Assembly (NCBI GenBank): GCA_033557465.1
Contig: CM066031.1
Span: forward strand, 1,225,221,312-1,225,285,311
DNA: 64,000 nucleotides
Source: Ichthyophis bannanicus
Taxonomy: Eukaryota > Chordata > Amphibia > Gymnophiona > Ichthyophiidae
Direction: 5' to 3'
Shown: one piece after another, positions 32,704-43,683 of the stretch
Layout: each line of letters begins with the position of its first letter
Numbering within the stretch: the first letter of the stretch is position 1
Notes under the pieces: model-generated
What the model saw: the letters and a program-made list of their open reading frames with translations, nothing else
Told to the model about the DNA's origin: nothing
Database searches by the model: none
Made by a program: the position numbers and the translations under genes

Positions 32704-34980
32704 ACTCCCAAGCTAAGATGCCTGGAGTCCCAGCATGTCATAGGTTGGAACATGCTATCTCCCAGACAACCAGGCATCCTGAGGATGGAGGGTAGGAGTT
32801 GAAGAAAGAAAAATGCTGTGGAACAGCTAAGCTAGCATAGGACTGCAGGGAAGGAGTCCATGTGTGGATGATGACTGTCATCAATGATGTTGCAGAAGAT
32901 TGCAATAGAGACCTCCCCTAACAGGATTTCACAGAAGTATGGAGGTTCATGGATCTACTGGGAACCCAGTAGAGGAATCTTGAAGAGGACCTCACTGTAA
33001 AGTGGAGGTACTAAATCTGTAGGAAAAATAGTGGAGGTCAGAATCTTGAAAGGAATAGGTAACCCCAGTAGGAAAAACTGGGGTAGTACAAAAAACGGTG
33101 GGCCTTCAGAGGAAGGGTTTATGACAAAAACCTAACTCTTTTGGCGGGAGCGTGGCTCACTCTTAGGAGCAAAAAGAGAAAGGCTAACCGATTTGGACAA
33201 ACAGGCATAGTCCTTGTGGGGCGAAAGGGTATGGGGACCCCTTGTATCCCAAGAAGAGAGGACAAATGTCGGAGGCGTTAAAGCCTGTGATTAACTGAAG
33301 ATCCACAATGTCTCTCCTAACTGGGATAAGCTAGGAGAGATATTGGTATGGAGAGCTTCAGAGGTACCTAAACCGTTAGGTTATGGTATAAAAATTGTTG
33401 ACTACCATAGGAGTGGGTGTGTGTGTAAAACCGCAAACCTGCTAAATAGCATAGGTATGGGTAAAAGCCCTCTGTCAGAATCATATAGGTATATGAGAAT
33501 AGACAGGGAGATAGACATGTATCCACAACAGATAGATAGACAGACATATAAGAATATATCTATAGTGAGATATGGCAGGGCATAAAATACACACAAAAAA
33601 TAAATATGGATATGTAGGCTTACATATGGGTGTCTGCAGGTAAACAGACAGAGATATGCCTACAGTACAGTGATCACATTGGCTATGTGGAGAGGAAAGA
33701 TTCATCTAATAACAAGGAGGTGGAACCTACTTGAGAAGACATATAGAGAATCTGTTCCTCCTGGTTATAATCTGCAAGAATGCTAGTGAGTACAAAAGAA
33801 TCAGGATTGTTACATGAAAAACCAAGGACAATGTCAATGTGCAGCCAGGAAGTCCCGAGTCTTCCAGGACTCTGGCATGGTAAGTAGACAGAAGACACCT
33901 AGAGATGAGATACCATGTTGACCTGCTTAAGGGCAAAGGTATCATGCGTTCTTACCATGAGGACGAGCATATCCCCGATTGGGAATACTATGGACCAAAG
34001 CAGGGAACTGGCAACTCCTTGAGTCTTCACATAAGAGAAGGCCTATGTCCTTTATATCAAAAAAGGAGATAGAAAAGAAGGGGGACCCTTCTAGTCATGG
34101 GAGACATGACTGAAAAGCCTTTTCTAACCAGCTAGGATAGCTGTTGGAGAAAAAAAAAAACCATGCTCTCTGGCAAGGGCCCATAGTGGAAAGCTTCTCT
34201 GTAGATTGCAGAGAGCATGGAACTGGCTGATAGAGAGCCAGTATCTCAGTCAACTATGCTGCCAACTCAGGAAATGAAGATGGCAGAATAGAAAACAATC
34301 TAGAAAGCTTGTAGTGAGATGATCCCCAAGAGAGATGGAATACTGACTTGGAGCCACTACGAAGACTAGACAGAATGTTAGTGGAGGACAATCTGGTAAT
34401 TTGTGGATAAGAACCAGTGGTCCAAACATTAAAGCTCCTGGATAGGCAGCTGTTGGCAAGACAGCAAAAGAATCTTACTGTTCAAAAACAGAAAGAACAG
34501 ACAGAACAGGAGTAGGAACTCTGGACATGTCTGATAAGCTGTCCCAAAGCAAGATTAAAATAAAGGAGGTGACCCAGAGAGGAAAACTCCGCAATGGAAA
34601 GTGAGAAAACTAGAGAGGCTGAAGAGAAAGCCTCCCAGTAAGTAATTCCGCTCTTACAGAGGAAAAACTTGGTAAGAGGGTGAAGAGAATGGAGCTGAAG
34701 AAGACTTATGAAGTATTAAGTCTATAGAAAGGAAAAATACATGCTGGCACAGGAACTATCATCTGATAGTGGTTGGACCTCTTTCCCTAGCAGGCAAAAG
34801 AGGAGAAACCTGTGACTTATAGGCATGAACAACCTGACAGCTCATAGAAATATAGAAAAAATGGATATCTTTTGGAAAGAGATCCCTGTGTAGGGGTTAG
34901 AATAAGGCGGTGGATTGCCTCTATTGAGAAGAAGCAACTATAGATCCCAACCCCAAGGGTCACAAGCATCTGATGAATGA
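32704..34980 (-). other. Degenerate interior of DIRS C
   Basis: Only traces of DIRS coding remain. 32,780-32,875 resembles the 3' end of the B recombinase region, and 34,160-34,240 resembles its RNase H region (TGCTCTCTGGCAAGGGCCCA). A TAGA/TACA-type microsatellite-like stretch lies at 33,480-33,660. Spacing is about 1 kb shorter than the pol-YR part of A or B. No RT or YR catalytic motif was found. Confidence 0.6.
33480..33660. repeat. ATAGACAGAT-rich microsatellite-like tract
   Basis: Imperfect repeats of ATAG, ACAG and ATAT units inside DIRS C. Confidence 0.6.
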
Positions 34981-37245
34981 TCAGAAACCCTGCAGCTGCT
35001 GGGTTTGCTGAGCCTGGTGAGAGGTTGGATTCCTTAGACCAGGACGATGCTTTCCCTGTTGGGGAACATCTGTATGATGGGCAGGTGATGAATAAAACCT
35101 TCTTCTCCTGTGGGAAGAAAGTTTGGTAGGACATTTCCTACGTACTGGGAGAGAGGAAGGGGTAGAACAACCCCTAGGAACAGGTAAATCAGTGGACAAC
35201 TGAGTAACCTGACGTAGACTCCTTGTTGAAAAGATTTTCTCCAGTGCAAGGAGTATGTCCCAGCCTTTGTTGTGCCCATTTGTCCAAGTCTGAAGCTTGG
35301 AGCCAGGCTCTATGTCGTGCCCCTATAGCTATAGCAGAAGTCCTGCTAACAGACTCAAAAGAGTCTAGGGAAGCACGAGAAAGAAACCAAGAGATATTCT
35401 GGATATGCTTAAGCAGTGAGGAATAGTCTGTACTCCTGGAATCTGAAAGAAAAGGAGACAAAAGATGTAATTGCTTTGTGACCTCCTCAAGAGAAAGACT
35501 CATATAAAATATATATGAGAGAATTCTTGCAGAAAGCATAGATGTCTGGAAGGTTTGACGTCCAAAGTCATCTAGTGTTTTAGACTCACGACCTGGTGAA
35601 TAGGAAGAGTGCTTTTTCTTCATCTACCCGCCTCATTGCTGATTCCACTACTAGGGAATGATGAAGAAGTTGAGTCTTTTTAAACCCTGGAGAGGGGGGC
35701 ACCTGATATAACAGATCAGTTGCCCTGGGAGGTGGGGGTACCCGGAAAGGTGTTTCCCACATTCCTAGAAGGAGATCCTGCAAGGAATGATGCAAAGGAA
35801 GCATTATGTTCCCCTTTGCTTTGGTAGAAAGAGAGCCTTGTGCAAGATCATGTCCTGGGATAGGAATGGCAAGAGATATTGCTATATCCCAGAGGAAACT
35901 CTGAAAAGAGGGATTCCTAACAGGAATCTCTCTTGGACAGGTTAGATTTACAGAACTAGCCTGAGCATCCACAGAGGTATCCAAATATATAGGAATAGAA
36001 GATCCTGCACAGTGCAGTGTGGAATGCTTAAGAGATGGTTGCTGGTACTGGGTATCATAAGCAGCAACCGTCCTTACCACATTGTCCATGCCAGGTATCG
36101 ACTCCAAGCTTGGTATAGAATGGAGCGATCCTGTTGAAAAAAGCATGGTAGGAGTTGGCCACGATGCTACTGTGGATACCGGTACCGATGTCGCAGTCGA
36201 GCTCGACAAAGACATCGGAGTAGTCATCGGTGACAGTTCAATCGGTACCGAGGTGACCGAAGCCATCCGGCCAGTATCCTCGATACCAAAGCACCGGTAT
36301 CGATCGATGTCGGTACCAAAAGCTATTGGTACCGAGTCTTCTAGACTGGAGATCGATTCCAAACTCGGCATCGAGGGCAGAGAGCCTGATAAGCGAAGCA
36401 TGGAAGGCACCGACCGCAAAGGTAATGAGGTCGTCGGTACCGATGTCAGTACCGTGTCTGACACCGGTGAAGGAAGGTCAACCAGCGGCAACTCAATCGG
36501 CCTCAAAGGAACCGAGAGTTGTGGATCAGAATCATCGGAACCGAGCCTTCGGTACCGCCGAGAGCCGGTACCAAGGCGAGTCGGTACCCAGTCCTCCAGA
36601 CTGGAGATCGATTCCAGACTTGGCATCGAAGGAAGCGAGTCTATCGATGCACGTCTGGAGGGTACCGACGGCAGTGGTAGTATCGGTGCTGGTACCGATA
36701 ATGGAAAGTCAGTCTGGGGTGCATCCACCGGTCCCAAAGGTACCGAGGACGCCAGATGACTATCCCTGGTGAGGAGTGTTTCATCCAACACCAGTGCCGA
36801 TGCCGGGGTACCGGTACCGCTCGAAGCAGATGCCACCACCGGACATGGCTGAGGTATGTTCTGTGAGGGGTGAACCCCAGGAACAACCTGAAACCCCTTA
36901 TTTGCTTTGGAGACCGAAGACTCCCACCGAGGTTTTGAAGCCAGTGGGCCCTCGAGGGCAAGGCCGGAGCCGTCTTCATGCTGTGCATGAGACCTACCAC
37001 TCGAGGACTGGCTAGTCTTAACAGACTGTTTGTGGGTTACCTGATTTTGTATGGAAGAAGAAGGGGACGGTGCCCCGAAGTTGGAGGGCAACCGTGTATC
37101 GAGGGAATCTCGATGTTGAAAACCTCTTCTCAACAAACTGTTGTCAGGACCCAGGCAGGTTAGACACCGACTTTGAGGGTCTAAAAATAAAGTTGTACCA
37201 CCACAGAGTGAACATTTCTTAGATTAAGTGCCTGGCAGTTCCATG
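34981..37245 (-). pseudogene. Gag-like ORF1 of DIRS C, single frameshift
   Basis: The long open stretch 37,136-35,586 (516 codons) and its continuation 35,623-35,189 carry the conserved gag block: LHHSLVVESAMRRVDE, ILSYIFYMSLSLEEVT and GARHRAWLQASDLDKWAQ. A frameshift lies near 35,600. The tail is Gln-rich and ends LQGF then TGA at 34,981. The middle contains three imperfect repeats of about 85 residues built around SLPSMPSLESISSLED and SVP tripeptides. A Cys-rich part just upstream of 37,136 suggests the zinc array is present but shifted out of frame. Confidence 0.8.
36180..36840. repeat. TCGGTACCGA-type palindrome cluster in gag C
   Basis: About a dozen GGTACC cores, many as TCGGTACCGA or near matches, lie in 660 bases (for example at 36,180, 36,243, 36,437, 36,661 and 36,691). 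The same palindrome forms the core of the ITRs of B and C. In gag it encodes Ser-Val-Pro on the minus strand. Confidence 0.8.
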
Positions 37246-37624
37246 AAGGAAAAAGAAGAGGCCTAAAAGGCCTAAGAGACCGGGGGACACTATGAGGAAA
37301 AAATATATCCTGTGGAAAAGGAAAAATATTTCAAGAAAAGAAAAGAAAACACCGGCGGTACCGGTGGCATCGGGAAGACAGCCGCGACCACAAGAAAACT
37401 AAAAACTAAAAACAAGAATTTTCTGCGGTGACAGGAAGACGTCCTGCCGGCTCCGCGGAAAAACGAAAACTGAGGAGAGGCAGTTGGGAAAGGCGGGAAG
37501 GCAGCACGCAGGCGTGCTGGGATGCTTCCAAAAGCTCTTGGACGCTGGGAAGCGTTCCCGCGCAGACTCCGTCGGTACCGACGTACCCATATGTGAAGAC
37601 TCATTCCTGCTTGTTCTTGGAGAT

Positions 37625-38650
37625 CATGAGGAGGGATCTAGCTAAGCTTGAAGAATGGTCTAGAATTTGGCAGCTGGGATTTAATGCTAAAAAATGTAAG
37701 GTCATGCATTTGGGATGCAGCAATCCAAGGGAGCAATATAGTATAAGGGGTGAAGTACTTCTGTCCACTGAAGAGCGGGACCTAGGCGTGGTTGTGTCTG
37801 ATGATCACAAAGTAGCTAAATAGGTAGAAAAGGCGACAGCAAAAGCTAGAAGGATGCTTGGGTGCATACGGAGAGGAATGGCTAACAGAAAAAAGGAGGT
37901 GATAGTGCCTCTGTATAAGTCTTAGGTGCGACCTCATTTGAAGTATAGTGTGCAATTCTGGAGACCGCACCTTCAAAAGGATATAAACAGGATGGAGTCA
38001 GTACAGAGGGTGGCTACTAAAATGGTTAGTGGTCTTCATCATAAAGCATATGAGGACAGACTTAAGGATCTTAATATGTACACCTTAGAGGAAAGGAAGA
38101 TAGAGGTGATATGATTGAGATGTTTAAATACCTCTGTGGCATAAATGTATATGGGGAGAGCCTCTTTCAATTGAAAGCAAGTTCTGCTACGAGGGGACAT
38201 GGGACGAGGGTGAAGGGGGATAGATTCAGGAGTGATATGTGGAAATATTTATTTACGGAAAGAGTGGTGGATCCATGGAATAGTCTCCCAGTGGAGGTGG
38301 TAGAGATGAGGACAGTATCTGAATTCAAAAAAGCATGGAACAAATACAGAGGATCTCTATAGGAAAAAAGGAGACTGCTGTAGTTGTTGATATGGAAGGA
38401 CAGACTAGATAGAAACAGAAAAAAATGACGACAGAAAAAGACCACATGGCCTATGTTTCTACTACAAATGATACTTATCAACATATTAGATTTGGATTGT
38501 TGAACCCTCCTCCCTGCTGACTGCTATTTTAAGCAATGAAAGAGTTATCTAACTTTAGGGAACCAGACAGCTGCCTGTAACCTGGATTGGACACTATTGG
38601 AAACAGGATACTGGACTTGATGTACCTTTGGTCTGACCCAATATGTTCTT
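37625..38650 (+). pseudogene. CR1 C-terminal region and 3' UTR
   Basis: Continues the split LINE: MRRDLAKLEEWSRIWQLGFN, KCKVMHLG, ERDLGVVVSDD, then (after stops) MRPHLKYSVQFWRPHLQ, RVATKMVSGL, FKYLCGIN and VVDPWNSLPVEVVEM. It ends in a 3' UTR with TGGTCTGACCCAATATGTTCTTA. Stops at 37,822 and 37,924 and a frame change near 38,110 inactivate it. Confidence 0.9.
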
Positions 38651-39429
38651 AAAGCGTTTCTGATATTCCAACATCTTATCTTAAATTCTGTTAAAGCTTG
38701 TTAGCCTGCTATTATAAAGATGTTGAGTAACATTTCCTTGATCTGATTTTATTTTGATCTCCACAATCGAGGACTTCAGATTGTTTGGTAATAGATATTT
38801 TTTCTCTAAGCAATGACCTCAACCGATTAATATACTGTAAACAGTTATGCCTTAACTGTTTGATGTTAGACAACTTTTAAATTATATGCCCCTTGTAATG
38901 TGCACTTTATTGTTCAAGTGTTAATTTTACTGCACAGAGTTTTCTGGAAACCATCTTGACTTGTAGAAAGACAGTATAAAAAAAGATGTTAAATAAATTA
39001 AATAAATAATTAAATTATTTTCTGTGTGTTATATTAGTTGAACATTATCTTTCTTCTGAATTCTGTTTTTGGTCATTTATTCTAAGTTGACTATAAAAAT
39101 AAAAAGTAATTATGCACCCAAGAGAGTGCATGTTTGAACTTTTTTCAAAGAGTAGAATCACAGGAAATCTCAAATTAAAAAAAAATCACTGGAGCAATTC
39201 ATTTGTTAGGATTGTTTTTTATTATTTGCTATTTGTTGTACATGTTGTTTTTGATTATGGTATTATTTAATGGATTGTCTTGTTTTAATTCATGTAATGC
39301 ACCCACAGCATTTTTTAGACTTGGGTGCAATAAAAATCAAATAAATAAAATAAGGAGCAGCTCTCATCCTGCTGCAAGAAATCTGTCCTGTGGGGTCAGA
39401 GTAGTTCTGCGAAAGCAGATAATTCATTA
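38651..39429. other. AT-rich spacer
   Basis: No gene recognised. AATAAATTAAATAAATAATTAAA at 38,988-39,012 is an A/T-rich tail that may end an older retroelement. Confidence 0.4.
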
Positions 39430-40430
39430 CAGCTAGATTCATGTACCTAATGGGGAAATTATTTGCAGATGACACAAAAATATTTAAAATTGTTAAAACA
39501 CAAGAGGAATGTGAAAAACTACAAGAGAACAGTGATAAACTGAAAGACTGGGCATCCAAATGGCAGGTGAAATTTAATGTGGACAAGTGCAAATTTATGC
39601 ACTTAGGGAAGAACAACCCAAACAGTTACACAATGCAAGGCTCCACATTATGAACCATCATCAAGGAAAAGGATTAAGGAATCATTGTGGATAATACATT
39701 GAAACCCTCTGCTTAGTGTGCAGCCCAACCAAGAAAGCAAATAGAATGCAAGGAATTATAAGGAAAGGAATGGAGAATAAAATAAAGATTATAATAATGC
39801 CTCTGTATCGCTCCATGGCACCTTGAATATTGTGTGTAATTCTGGTTGCCATATCTTAAAAAGGATATAGCAGAATTAGAAAAGATACAGAGAAGAGCCA
39901 CCAAAATGGTAAAGGGGATGGAAGTATACATTCTATGAGGAAAGGCTGAAAAGGTTAGGGCTCTTCAATCTGGAAAAAACACAGTTGAGGGGAGATATGA
40001 TAGAGGTTTATAAAATAATGGAGCGGAAAAGGTAAACATAGATCGGTTGTCTACATCTTCAAAAAGTAGAAAGGCTAGGGGAAACGCGATGAAGTTACAA
40101 TGTAACCCATTTAAGACTAATAGGAGAAAATATATTTTCACTCAAGGCGTAATCAAACTCTGAAATTTGTTACCGGAGGATGCAGTAAAAGCTGTTAGTG
40201 TATCTGGGTTTAAAAAAGGTTTGGACAAGTTTCTGAAGGAATAGTCCATAAACCATTATTAAAGAGGACCAGGGCAATCCATTGCTTACCTCGGGATAAG
40301 CAACGTGGAATCTGTGTACCTTTCTGGGAACCTGAGAGGTTCTTGATTGTGACTGGCTGCTGTTGGAAACAAGATACTGAGCTTGATGGACCATGGTCTG
40401 ACCCAGTATGGCATATATCTTATGTTTGTT
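39430..40430 (+). pseudogene. CR1-type LINE, RT end to 3' UTR
   Basis: 5'-truncated CR1 on the plus strand. It starts near the FADDTK box (LFADDTKIFKIVKTQEEC), then LKDWASKWQVKFNVDKCKFMHLG. Broken frames follow with the C-terminus (PHLEYCV-like, KIQRRATKMVKG) and the 3' UTR ending GGTCTGACCCAGTATGGCAT and TCTTATG. Multiple stops. Confidence 0.85.
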
Positions 40431-41973
40431 TGGGGTTTTTTTTGAGGATTTAAAAAGCCAAGAAATCCTTGCTAATATCTGAAAAGGGTCTGGAGTCAGA
40501 AGGCACTCCAATGTTGCTGAACTACATTTGTGGCAATCTGTAGTTTCATTCTTCTTTCCATCCCAATATGTTGGAAAGACTTATACATAAGGGGTCGAGA
40601 ATCTGTCTGGTGCAAAATAAATCTCCAACAATTTAATGATAATGACAAAATTTGGCCTAAGGGAAAAAATGAGGCAAAGATACAGCGTTGAAAAATTGGC
40701 CAGATCAGACCGAGGGGTTCCAAAGAGATATACGCGCCCCCTCCCCCCAAATAATGGCACAATGCATTTCTATAGGAGAAGCTCAGAAACCTTAACACAG
40801 TGAATCAGACATTAGGGAATTAATCTTTTCTGACTTTCTCCTTAGTCATAAACACAGCACCAACACAGATAAACACTCATAAGGACTGGAAGCAATTCTC
40901 TATCCCCGATGGGCTGCCTTTTAATGATTCAAATGTGTATTTCATTAACTCTACTGTGAAATCTACTGAATGAATCAGTTTTCTTATTAGTTGCTGTGTG
41001 TCCTAACTAATACCAGTTGCCATGGGCAGGGCGGGATTAAAGCACTGTTAAGCTAGGCACATGCTCAGGGTCGAATGTTTAGGGGGCCCTGTCTCAATCT
41101 TTCTGCCATGCAAAAAGACTGCCCTGTCTGCCTGTGGATAGGATACAGCCAATGGGAAGGCTCTGGGGAGCAGAGCACTGGAAGGCAGCACTAGTGACAG
41201 GAAGGAGAGCCAGGGAGACATTGTTCTGCTGTATAAGTGAAGCTTCTGCATGATGAGGGGAAGGGGGAATTATTTCTGCAAGATTCACTGGCTTTACCAT
41301 TGGGGGGGGGGGTGGTGAGAAGGGTGCTGAGAAAGGGATGAGGGAAAGTGGGGTTGCTGCACGCTGAGAAAAAGAGTGGTTTTGAGTTTCTTTGGTATTA
41401 ATAGTTTCCCCCCCTTAAAACCCTGCCTGGAGAAGTCCACTACTACAAATGTAGCTATGTTTGCACAAAGTAGAAGGAAGTTTTCAGTCTGAGGAACATA
41501 ACCGGTTAGCTATTTAATTAGCTGGCCAAATTTCTTTGAAAACTATCCTCATACTGCTTCCATTCTGCCTATTGTTTTCAAAGACACTAAAAAAAGCTAA
41601 ACATTTTCTGTTACTTAGTTTAGTTTTATTTCAGTTTATATACCAGCTACATTTCCATATCATGTGGCTTAACAGCATCTTGAAATGTAGACAATAGGCA
41701 CCTTAAGCTGCAGTGTATATAACGGGATAAACATAGCGCGAAACACTGCATGAATTTCATAAGGAGCCTGTCCAGATCTTTAAAAACAATCATACTTGCT
41801 TATCACTACTTAAAGTGCTGTTCATATAAGCTTTAGGAGGATTAAAACATGGAAGACCATGCTTAGTAAACAATAGTGTGCACTGCCACTGTGCCCAGAT
41901 TAATAACATGGACGCTGCAGCAAATAGTGCACGTTAATGTTTAGTAAACACGGCCCAGAATGTGATGGAAGGA
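40431..41973. other. Spacer
   Basis: No gene recognised. Includes a G9-G10 run at 41,302-41,311. The phrase TTTAGTAAACACGGCCC (41,939-41,955) resembles TTTAGTAAACATGCCCC at 19,287-19,303, so both may be parts of a dispersed repeat. Confidence 0.4.
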
Positions 41974-41986
41974 AAGTCATATTAAA
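41974..41986 (+). repeat. Direct repeat left of DIRS D
   Basis: AAGTCATATTAAA, repeated at 48,166-48,178 on the other side of the D composite. Confidence 0.7.
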
Positions 41987-42424
41987 ATAGTAATTAGATC
42001 TTACCTGCTAATTAGTGTTCCTGAAGGAACGACAGTCCAGTCCCTTTACTTCTGGGTTGCGCAACCCTTCCAGCAGCTTGGAGGCTGAGCCCAACCTTTT
42101 TGGAGGTGGGGCGGTATAAATACCACTGGGACCACCCACCAACTCCAGTATTCGAATGAAAAAGCAGACCTAATAAACTTCCATCCAAAAACTACATAAC
42201 GTAACATAAAAATAATACCACAGAAACCTATCCAAGCGGGCATTTTTTTTTTTTTGGAAAGTATAGGGGAAGGAGGGGAGGGATGGCAGCGGACGGAGGA
42301 GATGGCTACTTCTACCCGAGCCGGCTTTCCCCTGCCCTCCTTCCTGCCGAACCGGCCTTACGCTCAGTCCGATGCTCTTCAATGAACCCGAGGGCTTATC
42401 GGTTGCCGGAACCGGGTGGGATCA

Positions 42425-42522
42425 GGGACTGGACTGTCGTTCCTTCAGGAACACTAATCAGCAGGTAAGATCTAATTACTATTTCCTTATCGTCACTCCA
42501 GTCCAGTCCCTTTACTTCTGGG
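42425..42522. repeat. DIRS D internal complementary region
   Basis: GGACTGGACTGTCGTTCC through TAGATCT-complement to CCCTTTACTTCTGGG: complementary to the left outer end (41,987-42,053) and the right outer end (47,990-48,024). Confidence 0.9.
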
Positions 42523-42537
42523 ATGTACCAGAGCAGT

Positions 42538-43683
42538 TCAACCCTGGGTGGGATCCGGCATACCGACCTGAAGAACCGCTAGCCCGAACCGAGCGTCCGC
42601 TGAACTCTGCACGTCCAGTCTATAGTGTTTGGTGAAGGTATGCAGCGAGGACCAAGTCGCTGCTCTACAAATATCCAGCGGAGGAACAAGGCTGAATTCC
42701 GCCCAAGAGGTCGCCTGAGCCCGAGTGGAGTGGGCCCGCAGCCCCACTGGTACCTGCTTCCCCTTCAGGATGTAGGCGGAGGCAATCGCCTCTCTGATCC
42801 ACCTGGAGATCGAGGCCTTGGCCGCCGCCTCACCTTTGTGCGGACCCCCGAACTGAATGAACAGTCGGTCGGACTTTCGGAATGGCGCTGTGCGAGAGAG
42901 GTAACGTTTCAAGGCCCTCTGGACGTCTAGGAGACGTAGCTTGCTATCCCTACCTTCCTGTCCCTTGGCCGAGAAGGCCGGCAGGGTAACTGTCTGGTTC
43001 ACATGAAAGGGAGAGATAACTTTGGGCAAAAAGGAAGGAACTGTGCGCAGAACCACTTTGTCCTTGAGGAAGGTCAGGAAGGGGGGCTGAGAAGACAGCG
43101 CCTGTAATTCCGAAACCCTCCTGGCCGAGCAAATGGCGACCAGAAAAACTGTCTTTAGGGTTAAATCCTTTAAGGAGGCTCTCTTTACTGGCTCAAAGGG
43201 TTCCCCGATCAAAGCATTCAGCACTAAGTTAAGGTCCCAAGGGGGGATGACCGACCTCCGTCGAGGACGTAGCCGACTAACCGCTCTTAGGAACCTGGAG
43301 ACGTCCGGGTGTGCCCCTAAGGGTTTGCCACGGACCTTGCCTCTATAGCAAGCGATCGCCGCCAGCTGGACTCGCAGGGAGCTGTGTGCCAGACCCTTAT
43401 CAAATCCTGCTTGTAAGAATTCCAGGACCTCCGGGACAGAGGCCGAAAGGGGTTTCCGACGATGCTCTGCACACCAGGCTTCGAAGATGCGCCAAACCCT
43501 TACATAAGACAGACAAGTCGAGCGCTTCTTAGCCTTCAATAGCGTCGAGATTACTGCTCCTGAGTAGCCTCGCTTTAGGAGCCGCGCCCTTTCAATAGCC
43601 AGGCCGTAAGCGAGAATCGATCCACGTGAGGCATCCGAACCGGGCCTTGCCTCAGCAGGTCCCTTTTGCAAGGTAGCCGCCAA
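42538..43683 (-). CDS. Tyrosine recombinase of DIRS D, intact
   Basis: 381 codons with no interruption, ATG at 43,683 overlapping the end of pol by about 108 bases in the -1 frame. N-terminal SAM-like region around STCLSYVRVWRIFEAWC. Catalytic set complete: SARRVSELQAL (Arg), RAHSTRAQATS (H-x-x-R) and TWSSLHTFTKHY (Tyr nucleophile). It should be able to integrate circular element DNA. The overlap with pol and presence of an early ATG suggest internal initiation or reinitiation in this lineage. Confidence 0.93.
   Translation of the reverse strand: MAATLQKGPAEARPGSDASRGSILAYGLAIERARLLKRGYSGAVISTLLKAKKRSTCLSYVRVWRIFEAWCAEHRRKPLSASVPEVLEFLQAGFDKGLAHSSLRVQLAAIACYRGKVRGKPLGAHPDVSRFLRAVSRLRPRRRSVIPPWDLNLVLNALIGEPFEPVKRASLKDLTLKTVFLVAICSARRVSELQALSSQPPFLTFLKDKVVLRTVPSFLPKVISPFHVNQTVTLPAFSAKGQEGRDSKLRLLDVQRALKRYLSRTAPFRKSDRLFIQFGGPHKGEAAAKASISRWIREAIASAYILKGKQVPVGLRAHSTRAQATSWAEFSLVPPLDICRAATWSSLHTFTKHYRLDVQSSADARFGLAVLQVGMPDPTQG

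Larger units (their letters stand above)
32336..37624 (-). mobile_element. DIRS-type element C, gag-only, inserted in CR1
   Basis: A 5.29-kb element with ITRs at 32,336-32,535 and 37,466-37,624 and an ICR at 32,606-32,703. The two ITRs differ by only a few substitutions and a 4-base ATCA insertion. A nearly intact gag is present, but pol and YR are largely unrecognisable (32,704-34,980). Left flank and right end share AGAT, so the CR1 sequence resumes without a long duplication. Probably non-autonomous and moved by enzymes of a relative such as B. Confidence 0.88.
24640..38650 (+). mobile_element. CR1-type LINE split by two DIRS insertions
   Basis: A single plus-strand CR1-like LINE in three pieces: 24,640-26,159, 31,779-32,335 and 37,625-38,650 (about 3.1 kb in total). 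The pieces read in order as endonuclease, RT palm, FADD box, thumb and C-terminus, and 3' UTR, with nothing repeated or obviously missing at either break. It ends with GGTCTGACCCAATATGTTCTTA, the usual CR1 tail here. DIRS B and C occupy the gaps. The LINE is therefore older than both. Confidence 0.9.

Noticed and set aside
33440..33660. Possible CRISPR-like or satellite array in the TAGA-rich tract
   Set aside because: The units are 4-8 bases, imperfect and without spacers; it is a degenerate microsatellite in a eukaryotic genome.
36082..36759. 225-codon plus-strand open frame
   Set aside because: It is the mirror of gag C, kept open because the region is built from palindromic TCGGTACCGA units that read similarly on both strands.
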